A stretch of 64,000 nt of DNA, from positions 1 through 64,000 of the forward strand of contig JAFZQY010000071.1 in the NCBI GenBank assembly GCA_017620155.1. Reading direction: 5' to 3'. Position 1 is the first letter of the stretch. Each line of letters begins with the position of its first letter. The notes beneath the pieces were generated by a model. That model had not been told where the DNA came from, searched no databases, and worked only from the letters and a program-made list of their open reading frames with translations. Position numbers and translations under genes: made by a program. This stretch comes from Lachnospiraceae bacterium (lineage in GTDB: Bacteria; Bacillota; Clostridia; Lachnospirales; Lachnospiraceae). Shown here piece by piece: positions 43,345-51,814 of this stretch.

Positions 43345-44827
43345 CTGTGGCCGGACAAATGAATACAAATCAATCAGGGCGATCATAAGACTCGCATGCT
43401 GTCTGCTGTTGCTTGCCGTATTTCTGGCATCGTCGTTATTTCCGAAAATAGATTCCCTGGCCGTTACACATGACGAGCTCGAGAATCTTACACTGGTCAG
43501 ATATGACGGCGAACAGTTCATGATCAGGACTATCCATTACGATTACGGGAACAACAGATATATTTCGCTCAGGGATCTGGCATCTGCACTGACGGGGACA
43601 GATAAGCACTTTGATGTGAGCGTATCGTCCGAGCAGACGACTATTACGACAGGAATAGATTATGCTCACATAGGAGGCGAGAATACCGAATTTGATGAGG
43701 AAGAGTACGAGACCGGAGGTATCAGGATCAATCCGATCAGCATAGACGGACGCGACTGCATGTATTATTCTTTTGCAGGCAAAAATGCCGAAGGCGAGCG
43801 AGATCTTTTTATCAACATAACCGATCTGGCCATGGCTCTTGATATCGATTTGTATATGGATACCGAGACCGGCCTTCTGAAAATGGGTGAAGGTGGATTC
43901 AGGGTTGATATCGACGAGTGCATAAGTCAGGGACTGTATGATGAAGTATCGAGCGCTCTTGTCGGTGATGCGACTACCGGAGAAATCTTTACTTCGTTTA
44001 ATGAAGATGTATCCGTTCCATGTGCGAGCACGACCAAGCTCATGACATATCTGTGCATAATGGATGCGGTGAGCGCGGGCGAGATGTCGCTTGATGATAC
44101 CGTATCTATCTCCGCTGAAGCTGCAGCGCTTTCACAGACATCAGACGGAGTGATCAAGATGGAAGAGGGGCAGAGCGCTAAGGCTAGAGAGCTTCTCTAT
44201 GGACTTTTGCTGCCATCGAGCAATGAATCGGCGCTTGCTCTGGCCGAGCATCTTGACGGCAGTGGGGAAGCCTTTGCGGAGCGCATGAACAGAAAAGCTC
44301 AGGAACTGAACTTAAGTGAAGCAACATACTTCTACAACTGTCATGGATTGCCCGAATTCTCGGATACGGTCGTAGCATCGAAGATACAGAATCATATCAG
44401 CGCATCCGACATGTTCATCCTGGCGTCTCATATCCTGAACAAATATCCCGAGGTCAGGGATATTACAAGTACCCGGAAGTACAAAATGGAAGATTTCAAA
44501 ATAGAGGTCAGCAACACCAATCCGCTCTTGTACAATATGCCAGGCATTGTCGGATTAAAGACCGGCACGACCAAGGCATCGGGAGCCAGCCTCGTAGCCG
44601 CATATGACTTAGAGACCGAAGGCGGAGTGCATACTATAGTTGCCATAGAATACGGCGCAGAGGATGCAGCTTCCCGTAACACGGTTACAGAGATTCTGAT
44701 CAGATACGGCATACAGTGTGACAGTGTTTCTTCATATGAAGCGCAGGAGGAGCCTTTTCCCACTACGGCGGATGCGCTCATCAGGAGATTGATCCTGATC
44801 AAAAGCAGTACAAGAGAGGGGAATTAA
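43328..44827 (+). CDS. D-alanyl-D-alanine carboxypeptidase (PBP5 family) with N-terminal domain
   Basis: This is a 499-residue exported protein. After a signal/anchor segment (about 17-38), residues 45-190 hold strand-rich motifs like those of copper amine oxidase-like N-terminal domains. The peptidase S11 domain then has S233-x-x-K236 (STTK), S296-x-N298 (SSN) and K410-T-G. All catalytic residues are intact. It trims the pentapeptide in peptidoglycan. It overlaps the bitopic membrane protein gene. Confidence 0.93.
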   Translation: MMMRNNCGRTNEYKSIRAIIRLACCLLLLAVFLASSLFPKIDSLAVTHDELENLTLVRYDGEQFMIRTIHYDYGNNRYISLRDLASALTGTDKHFDVSVSSEQTTITTGIDYAHIGGENTEFDEEEYETGGIRINPISIDGRDCMYYSFAGKNAEGERDLFINITDLAMALDIDLYMDTETGLLKMGEGGFRVDIDECISQGLYDEVSSALVGDATTGEIFTSFNEDVSVPCASTTKLMTYLCIMDAVSAGEMSLDDTVSISAEAAALSQTSDGVIKMEEGQSAKARELLYGLLLPSSNESALALAEHLDGSGEAFAERMNRKAQELNLSEATYFYNCHGLPEFSDTVVASKIQNHISASDMFILASHILNKYPEVRDITSTRKYKMEDFKIEVSNTNPLLYNMPGIVGLKTGTTKASGASLVAAYDLETEGGVHTIVAIEYGAEDAASRNTVTEILIRYGIQCDSVSSYEAQEEPFPTTADALIRRLILIKSSTREGN

Positions 44828-44829
44828 AA

Positions 44830-45195
44830 ATGGTTGATATTAAGTTTGAGAGCGGAAGAGTATTTAGTATTGAGGATGACCAAATGGCTTTCTGGATATT
44901 CAGTGATTGGGGAGCGCTGTCCAAAATGACAGAAGAAGATAAACGATTGGGACTGTTTTATGCTTACCGTTCTGTTGGTGGAGGAAAGGCAGCGGAGGGG
45001 TATTTCAAAGAATGTGAAGGCAAAAAGCTGAAAGAAATGGATTTACAGCTTTTAGAGGAACTTCTTTTTCAGGATGTTGAGGAGCTTGGATTGGATTATC
45101 TCGTATCAAATATGGCTGAGTTCTTTTATGTTCTTTACCATGCTCGCAACGGATTGGCCGTTCCCGGAGGTCCTGTGCCCTGGGGAGAATTCTGA
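44830..45195 (+). CDS. Small uncharacterised acidic protein
   Basis: This is a 121-residue acidic protein immediately after the carboxypeptidase (two bases apart, with GAGAGGGG before the ATG). It has no signal peptide or membrane helix. It contains a repeated leucine/glutamate helical stretch (LKEMDLQLLEELLFQDVEELG). Family unknown. Confidence 0.65.
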   Translation: MVDIKFESGRVFSIEDDQMAFWIFSDWGALSKMTEEDKRLGLFYAYRSVGGGKAAEGYFKECEGKKLKEMDLQLLEELLFQDVEELGLDYLVSNMAEFFYVLYHARNGLAVPGGPVPWGEF

Positions 45196-45280
45196 ATTGT
45201 TTATGAATTATCGGAAAAGATGATCTGATGTTTTGGCATCATTTACATTGACGCGCTCTTATCATAAAGGTAAAATGTTT

Positions 45281-45313
45281 AGCAGTGCTTATGTTTAAGT
45301 ACTGCTATTTTGT
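45281..45313 (+). terminator. Terminator before serC
   Basis: AGCAGTGCTT (45281-45290) and AAGTACTGCT (45297-45306) form a 10-bp stem with one G-U, followed by ATTTTG. Confidence 0.8.
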
Positions 45314-45368
45314 ATAGCAATCACGGCTGCGCCGGATTGACTTTTTTCTAAACATGAGGAGATAAGAT

Positions 45369-46451
45369 ATGGGAAGAGTGTACAATTTTTCTGCCGGTCC
45401 TGCGGTACTTCCTGAGAGCGTGCTCAGGGAAGCTGCAGAGGAGATGCTTGATTACAAGGGAAGCGGAATGTCCGTTATGGAGATGAGCCATCGATCTAAG
45501 GTTTATGACGGCATCATCAAAGAAGCAGAGGCAGATCTTCGCAAACTCATGAACATTCCCGATAACTATAAGGTACTGTTCCTTCAGGGCGGAGCAAGCC
45601 TCCTTTTTGCTACGGTTCCGATGAACCTGATGAAGAATAAGAAGGCTGGCTACATCCTGACCGGTCAGTGGGCCAAGAAGGCATATCAGGAAGCCAAGAT
45701 TTATGGCGAGGCTGTAGAGCTGGCAAGCAGCGCTGATGAGACTTTCTCATATATCCCCGACTGCTCCGATCTGCCGATCACCGATGACATGGATTATGTC
45801 TATATCTGTGAGAACAACACGATCTACGGAACCAAGTTCTGGACTCTGCCTGACACCAAGGGCAAGATCCTCGTGGCAGACCAGTCATCCTGCTTCCTTT
45901 CGGAGCCTGTTGATGTGACCAAGTACGGCATGATCTATGCAGGAGTTCAGAAGAATGTCGGACCTGCCGGTGTACAGGTAGTCATCATAAGAGAAGACCT
46001 GATATCCGATGATGTTCTTCCCGGAACACCTACCATGATGAAACTTAAGACTCATGCCGATAACGATTCTCTGTACAATACGCCTCCCTGCTACGGCATC
46101 TACATCTGCGGCAAGGTATTCAAGTGGATCCTTGATATGGGCGGACTTGAGGCTATGAAGGCTCACAATGAGAAGAAGGCCAAGATACTTTACGATTATC
46201 TTGATTCATCCAAGCTCTTCAAGGGAACCGTAAGAAAAGAAGACAGATCCCTGATGAATGTTCCTTTCGTAACAGGTAACGAGGAACTGGATGCGAAGTT
46301 CGTTAAGGAAGCAACCGAAGCAGGCTTCGTAAACCTCAAAGGACACCGCACTGTGGGCGGCATGAGAGCATCTATCTACAACGCCATGCCTATCGAAGGC
46401 GTTGAGAAACTCGTAGAGTTCATGAAGAAGTTTGAAGAAACAAACGCATAA
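45369..46451 (+). CDS. serC: Phosphoserine aminotransferase
   Basis: This 360-residue PLP enzyme converts 3-phosphohydroxypyruvate to phosphoserine. It begins with the hallmark RVYNFSAGPAVLPESVLREA and has the PLP-lysine region YAGVQKNVGPAGV. The ATG has ATGAGGAGATAAGAT. It starts the serine operon with serA 20 bases later. Serine feeds cysteine synthesis elsewhere in the window. Confidence 0.96.
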   Translation: MGRVYNFSAGPAVLPESVLREAAEEMLDYKGSGMSVMEMSHRSKVYDGIIKEAEADLRKLMNIPDNYKVLFLQGGASLLFATVPMNLMKNKKAGYILTGQWAKKAYQEAKIYGEAVELASSADETFSYIPDCSDLPITDDMDYVYICENNTIYGTKFWTLPDTKGKILVADQSSCFLSEPVDVTKYGMIYAGVQKNVGPAGVQVVIIREDLISDDVLPGTPTMMKLKTHADNDSLYNTPPCYGIYICGKVFKWILDMGGLEAMKAHNEKKAKILYDYLDSSKLFKGTVRKEDRSLMNVPFVTGNEELDAKFVKEATEAGFVNLKGHRTVGGMRASIYNAMPIEGVEKLVEFMKKFEETNA

Positions 46452-46471
46452 GATATAAGAGGAGAACGGTT

Positions 46472-47635
46472 ATGTTTAAATATCATTGCTTAAATCCCAT
46501 ATCTCCCGTAGGAACAAGTGAGTTCGGGAGCAACTATGTAAAGACTGATGATGTGAACGAGGCAGCAGGTATCCTGGTAAGAAGTGCATCAATGCATGAG
46601 ATGGAACTGCCTAAGTCGCTTCTGTGTGTGGCAAGAGCCGGAGCCGGCGTAAACAACATCCCTCTTGATAAGTGCGCAGAGGCCGGTGTAGTCGTATTCA
46701 ATACTCCCGGTGCAAACGCAAACGCAGTTAAGGAACTCGTGATCGCAGGCATGCTCCTGGCAGCACGTGATATCAAGGGCGGTATCGACTGGGTTCTTGA
46801 GAATTCATCCGATGCAGAGGTCGGTAAGAGCGCCGAGAAGGCCAAGAAGGCATATGCCGGGACCGAACTCATGGGCAAGAAACTCGGTATCATCGGTTTA
46901 GGTGCTATCGGTATCAAGGTAGCGAATACCGCACGTCACTTCGGAATGGAAGTATATGGCTACGATCCCTATATCTCAGTTGACGCAGCCTGGAACCTGA
47001 GCCGTGACGTTAAGCATGTAGTAAATGTTATGGATATATACACAGAGTGCGATTACATCACCATACATGTACCGCTCATGGATGCTACAAAGGGCATGAT
47101 CAGTGCAGAGGCTATCGCCAAGATGAAGCCTAATGCAGTTATCTTAAACTTCGCACGTGACCTTCTGGTTGACGAGCAGGCAGTAGTTGATGCTCTGGCA
47201 GCAGGCAAACTTCGCAAGTATGTATCCGACTTCGCCAATCCTACCACGGCAGGCAAGCCCGGATGTATCGTGCTTCCTCACCTCGGAGCTTCCACCGATG
47301 AGGCAGAAGATAACTGTGCACTCATGGCAGTCAAGGAGATGAAGGATTACCTCGAGAACGGTAATATCGTAAACAGCGTGAATTATCCCAAGTGCGATAT
47401 GGGCGTATGTGAGCAGGTTGGACGTATCGCTGTCCTTCACAAGAACATATCCAACATGATCGGACAGTTCACTTCGGTATTCGGTTCTTCCAAGGTAAAC
47501 ATTCAGGATATGACCAACAAGTCAAAAGGAGATGTCGCATACACCATGATCGATGTTTCCGATCCCGTATCCGACGATATCATTGAGAAGATCGCGGCTA
47601 TCGACGGCGTCTTCCGCGTCCGTAAAGTTAAGTAA
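46472..47635 (+). CDS. serA: D-3-phosphoglycerate dehydrogenase
   Basis: This 387-residue NAD enzyme catalyses the first step of serine synthesis. It shows the NAD-binding GLGAIGIKVANTARHFGMEVYGYDP, the DCITIHVPL-like segment, LNFARD (where RG is usual) and a C-terminal ACT-like domain (about 320-387). It is the short SerA type without the intervening domain. It follows serC. Confidence 0.95.
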   Translation: MFKYHCLNPISPVGTSEFGSNYVKTDDVNEAAGILVRSASMHEMELPKSLLCVARAGAGVNNIPLDKCAEAGVVVFNTPGANANAVKELVIAGMLLAARDIKGGIDWVLENSSDAEVGKSAEKAKKAYAGTELMGKKLGIIGLGAIGIKVANTARHFGMEVYGYDPYISVDAAWNLSRDVKHVVNVMDIYTECDYITIHVPLMDATKGMISAEAIAKMKPNAVILNFARDLLVDEQAVVDALAAGKLRKYVSDFANPTTAGKPGCIVLPHLGASTDEAEDNCALMAVKEMKDYLENGNIVNSVNYPKCDMGVCEQVGRIAVLHKNISNMIGQFTSVFGSSKVNIQDMTNKSKGDVAYTMIDVSDPVSDDIIEKIAAIDGVFRVRKVK

Positions 47636-47648
47636 TACATTTTTGAAC

Positions 47649-47677
47649 GGCCACCCTTAAAGGGTGGCCATTTTTTT
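47649..47677 (+). terminator. Terminator after serA
   Basis: GGCCACCCTT-A-AAGGGTGGCC (47649-47669) is a near-perfect stem followed by ATTTTTTT. Confidence 0.95.
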
Positions 47678-47957
47678 ACTCGAGTATATTGGCGAGGTCC
47701 GAGAAGGAAGTGCCGGCGGTCCCCAGATCGTCCTGCAGCTTCTTCTCTGCGATGACGCCGGCTTCGCTGGCTAAGTCCATATAGAGGATGAACATATCCT
47801 CCAGCGACATGCCTTCTTCATTTGCGATTTCCTGCATGACGGGCTTTAAGGTCTCAAGCTGGAAACTCACGGGTGTTTTCTGCGGATCGATGTCCGCGAG
47901 CTTTTCTTCCGCATAAGCATTTATTCTCTGCAAAATCTTTGCGTTTTTTTCAGTCAT
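47676..47957 (-). CDS. Small uncharacterised acidic helical protein
   Basis: This 93-residue protein is all-helical in appearance and acidic. TGAGGAAACTCGAA-like purines precede the ATG (reading the minus strand). I do not recognise a family. It is divergent from the DUF1015 gene. Confidence 0.68.
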   Translation of the reverse strand: MTEKNAKILQRINAYAEEKLADIDPQKTPVSFQLETLKPVMQEIANEEGMSLEDMFILYMDLASEAGVIAEKKLQDDLGTAGTSFSDLANILE

Positions 47958-48120
47958 TTCGAGTTTCTCCTGTTCTTATCTTTCCTGTATTGATCCGATG
48001 AACGTTTCATGCCAATCAGTATACCACAATTCGTAAGGCCCGATGCGTCAATTTTCTTGAGATAACTGCGTATTTCTGATAGGATTAAAAGAGTAGAAAA
48101 ATATCTTTTCAGAGGTTAAT

Positions 48121-49350
48121 ATGGCAGACATCAGACCATTCAGGGCATATCGCCCCAGACCGGACCTCGTATCCGGAATAGCTTCGCTTCCCTATGATGT
48201 ATACAGCAGACAGGAGGCTTATGAACTGACCAGAGATGATCACATAAGTTTTCTGCGAATAGACAGACCGGAGACCCAGTTTGAACCCGGTCATGACATG
48301 TATGCCGATGAGGTATATGCATGCGCACGTGACATGCTCCGCGCACAGATAGATGACGGAGAGTTCGTCAGAGAAGATGCACCGGCATATTACATCTATT
48401 CACAGACATTTAAGGGACGCACACAGACAGGCATCGTAGCGGCCAGTTCGGTTCAGGACTATGTGGACGGAACCATCAAGAAGCACGAGAATACCCGTGC
48501 GGATAAGGAAGCAGACCGTATCAGGCATGTCGATACATGTAACGCACAGACCGGCCCGATATTCCTTGCCTACAGACGCTCGGATGCTATCGAGGCGGTT
48601 ATAGAGCGTATCATGCAGACGGCTCCTTTGTATGATTTCGAGAAATATGACACATTGCAGCGTGTATGGGTTATCACGGACGGCGCTGATATAGATACGA
48701 TCAGGAACGCTTTTGCGGGGATGGACAGCATATATATCGCAGACGGGCATCACAGATGCGCATCCGCATGCAGAGTGGCGCTAAATCGCCGCAAAGACCC
48801 TGCGGTTCCGGAGGACAGCGAGGCAGAGCATTTCCTTTCCGTTCTTTTCCCGGATAACGAGCTGATGATCATGGACTATAACCGTGTGATCCGCGATCTG
48901 AACGGACTCAGTACTGCTCAGTTCCTGGATCGTGTGAACGAGGTCTATGAAGTTACTCCCTCGGATGAGAGAGTACTTCCCGCTCATAAGGGCGAGTGCG
49001 GCCTGTATCTGGACGGTAAGTGGTACAGACTTGATTATGACATGTCGAAACTGACCGGCGATCCCGTTGCCGATCTTGATGTGGCGATCCTTCAGGATAA
49101 CATCTTAGGTCCTGTTCTCGGAATCGAGGACCCCAAGACCGATAAGAGGATAGATTTTGTAGGAGGGATCCGTGGCATAGGCGAACTCGAAAAAAGATGT
49201 GCCAGTGACTGCGTATGTGCTTTTGCCATGTATCCTACCGATATACATGAACTCTTTGCCGTTGCGGATGCGGGACTTCTCATGCCTCCCAAATCCACAT
49301 GGTTTGAACCGAAACTGTTAAGCGGATTGTTTATTCACGATCTTACATGA
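48121..49350 (+). CDS. DUF1015 family protein
   Basis: This 409-residue protein has the DUF1015 signatures: IRPFRAYRP at the start, SLPYDVYSRQEA, KKHENTRADKEADRIRHV and IADGHHRCASA around residue 207. The family is frequently found beside serC-serA, as here. The DGHHR motif resembles ParB/SerK-type kinase folds, so a role in serine metabolism is plausible (inference). Confidence 0.92.
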   Translation: MADIRPFRAYRPRPDLVSGIASLPYDVYSRQEAYELTRDDHISFLRIDRPETQFEPGHDMYADEVYACARDMLRAQIDDGEFVREDAPAYYIYSQTFKGRTQTGIVAASSVQDYVDGTIKKHENTRADKEADRIRHVDTCNAQTGPIFLAYRRSDAIEAVIERIMQTAPLYDFEKYDTLQRVWVITDGADIDTIRNAFAGMDSIYIADGHHRCASACRVALNRRKDPAVPEDSEAEHFLSVLFPDNELMIMDYNRVIRDLNGLSTAQFLDRVNEVYEVTPSDERVLPAHKGECGLYLDGKWYRLDYDMSKLTGDPVADLDVAILQDNILGPVLGIEDPKTDKRIDFVGGIRGIGELEKRCASDCVCAFAMYPTDIHELFAVADAGLLMPPKSTWFEPKLLSGLFIHDLT

Positions 49351-49395
49351 TCTTGCAAAAACTGCAAGCCGACCATCTTGCGGAAAGGCGGAACT

Positions 49396-51801
49396 ATGAA
49401 CAACAGAATGTATAAACTCATGAACTGGCCTGCGATAGAGGCTGTGGTGTACGCTGAATCGGATAATCCATCCAGCGTGCTCGGTCCTCATGCGAGCGGT
49501 AATTCCACGCTGTATCAGGTATATGTTCCCGGGGCATCGGAGGTTAGGCTTCAGGTACCCGATGAAGACAAGGCCATCAAGATGGAGAGCGTTGATGAGG
49601 CAGGCTTTTTTGCGCTGTTAAAAAGCGGCAAGGCACCGGCTGATTACTGCTATATAGCCCAGTTCCCCGACGGCAAGATCTCAAGGATCGAAGAGGCATA
49701 CAGATACGAGCACAAGCTTCCTGCCAAGTTCATCAAGGAGTACATGCAGGGAAAAGCCGGAAATGCATATGAATACATGGGAGCGCATCCCACGACCATA
49801 GGCAAAAAGAGCGGTACCGTATTCTACATGTGGGCACCCAATGCAAGGCGTGTCAGTGTGGTCGGAGATTTCAATGAATGGGACGGCCGTGTTCACCAGA
49901 TGGACCGCATCGAGGGGACCGGCATATTCGGTCTGTTCGTTCCCGGAGTTAAGGCCGGCGACAGATTCTACTATGAAGTCAATATGAAGGGCGGCTTGTC
50001 CAAGACCGTGCTCGATCCGTTTTCCGCATCCGTGATCAATGACGACGGATGGTTCATGTCGGTCGTAACGGACCTGTCTGACATCAAATGGACTGATGAC
50101 AGATTCGTAGCCGACAGGAGTACGGATGATATATCGAAATCCCTGCCCGTGAGCATATTCGAATGCAGCCTGGCCGATTTCGTATCGGAGGCGGATGCGC
50201 CTACATATCAGGCCATCGGAGAGGCCATAGCATCGCATGCGGAGAGCATGAATTATACGCATGTGGAACTTAAACCCATAGCCGAGTATGAGAATGAAGC
50301 AAGCTTAGGGTATGAGACGGTGGCATACTATGCTCCCACATCCAGATTCGGAACTCCCGAGGATTTCGCTCAGATGATAGACATCATCCATTCTCACGGA
50401 CTCAGGGTGATCTTAGACTGGACTCTTGCTCATCCTTCGTCTTCTAACTATGCTCTGCGCAAAGTCGACGGAACCGGATGCTATGAGCACGAGGATCCCA
50501 GACAGGGCATCCAGCCCCAGTGGGGGACGCTCCTGTTTAACTACGGCAGAGGAGAGGTTACCAGCTTCCTTAAGTCCAACGCGATCTACTGGATCAAAGA
50601 GTTCCATATAGACGGACTCAGAGTCGATTCTCTCGCAGCGATCATCTGTCTTGATTACGGCAGGAATTCCGGCGACTGGATTCCCAATATGTACGGCGGA
50701 CACGAGAACCTGGATGCACTTGAATTCATCAAGAATCTGAATAACACGATAGCGCGCGACTATCCCGGAGTAATCACCATAGCGGAGGATAATTCCGCAT
50801 GGCCTCAGGTTACAGCCAATGTATCCGACGGCGGTCTGGGATTCACATATAAGTGGAACATCGGTTGGAGAGACGATTACTTAAGATACATCGCCAAGGA
50901 TCCGCTTTTCAGGGGCGGCAGCCACAACGATCTGACGCTCAGCATGGTATATTGCTATTCCGACAGATTCGTCCTGCCCTTAAGCGTTGATGATGTGAAT
51001 GACCGTAAGCTTTCGATCGCATACATGATGACGCATCCCGGCATCAAATTAATGAGCTGCGGCCTGGATAAGAGCAGAGGCAAAAAGGACGGTACCGATA
51101 AACTGGTCAAAGCGCTTAACCAGTTTTATACCAAGCACCCGGCATTGTATGAACTCGATGATGACGAGGACGGATTCGAATGGATCAACTGCATGGATCA
51201 GGAGCGCTGTACCCTGTCTTATATCCGCAAGAGCACGCGTAAGAGCGATCTGCTCGTAGTGGTAGCCAATTTCTCGGGCATAGAGCAGGAGATGAAGGTC
51301 GGCGTATCGGTTCCCGGCAAGTACACGCGTATATTCAATACCGATGCGGCTGCATACGGCGGATCATCCAAGGCCAAGGAACAGCCCATCTACACCATCG
51401 ATGATGATGTGGACTCCAGACCGTATTACTTCCCGATGACGATACCGGCCGCAAGTCTGTCTGTATTCGGCTATGAGCCTTTTGACGAGAACGACAGAGA
51501 GTATATGCTGGGGCTCCAGGTAGAAGCCAAGAAGAAAGCCGATGAAGCCAAGGCTGATGCCGAGAAGGAGAAAGCCAAGGCCAAGGCGGCGCAGAAGAAG
51601 GCCGAAACCGAGGAGAAGAAAGCCAGAGAAGCAGCCGAGGCGGCAGAAGCAGCCCGCATCAAGGCTGAAAAAGAATATGAAAAAGCTCAGGCAGAACTTG
51701 AGAAGGCACGGATAGCCATGGAGAAGGCAAAAGAGGCCGCACAGCGTGCCGAACTGGCCGCTCACAGGCTTAAAGTGACCGAAGAGAGCATGAAGAAATA
51801 G
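49396..51801 (+). CDS. Branching-enzyme-like GH13 protein with altered motifs and coiled-coil tail
   Basis: This is an 801-residue protein. A CBM48-like region (YMWAPNARRVSVVGDFNEWDG) precedes a GH13 barrel. Motif I (DWTLAH, about 341), II (GLRVDSLAA, nucleophile Asp) and III (IAEDNSAW, Glu acid/base) are recognisable. Motif IV reads LPLSVDDV where branching enzymes have LPLSHDEV, so His is replaced by Val and Glu by Asp. The GGEFGQ-type segment is also lost (KLMSCGLDKSRG). The last 95 residues (about 706-801) are a Lys/Glu/Ala-rich coiled coil. The ATG at 49396 is used; a TTG at 49378 is in frame. It may be a carbohydrate-binding scaffold rather than an enzyme. Confidence 0.87.
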   Translation: MNNRMYKLMNWPAIEAVVYAESDNPSSVLGPHASGNSTLYQVYVPGASEVRLQVPDEDKAIKMESVDEAGFFALLKSGKAPADYCYIAQFPDGKISRIEEAYRYEHKLPAKFIKEYMQGKAGNAYEYMGAHPTTIGKKSGTVFYMWAPNARRVSVVGDFNEWDGRVHQMDRIEGTGIFGLFVPGVKAGDRFYYEVNMKGGLSKTVLDPFSASVINDDGWFMSVVTDLSDIKWTDDRFVADRSTDDISKSLPVSIFECSLADFVSEADAPTYQAIGEAIASHAESMNYTHVELKPIAEYENEASLGYETVAYYAPTSRFGTPEDFAQMIDIIHSHGLRVILDWTLAHPSSSNYALRKVDGTGCYEHEDPRQGIQPQWGTLLFNYGRGEVTSFLKSNAIYWIKEFHIDGLRVDSLAAIICLDYGRNSGDWIPNMYGGHENLDALEFIKNLNNTIARDYPGVITIAEDNSAWPQVTANVSDGGLGFTYKWNIGWRDDYLRYIAKDPLFRGGSHNDLTLSMVYCYSDRFVLPLSVDDVNDRKLSIAYMMTHPGIKLMSCGLDKSRGKKDGTDKLVKALNQFYTKHPALYELDDDEDGFEWINCMDQERCTLSYIRKSTRKSDLLVVVANFSGIEQEMKVGVSVPGKYTRIFNTDAAAYGGSSKAKEQPIYTIDDDVDSRPYYFPMTIPAASLSVFGYEPFDENDREYMLGLQVEAKKKADEAKADAEKEKAKAKAAQKKAETEEKKAREAAEAAEAARIKAEKEYEKAQAELEKARIAMEKAKEAAQRAELAAHRLKVTEESMKK

Positions 51802-51814
51802 GAGCGTGTCCGTA

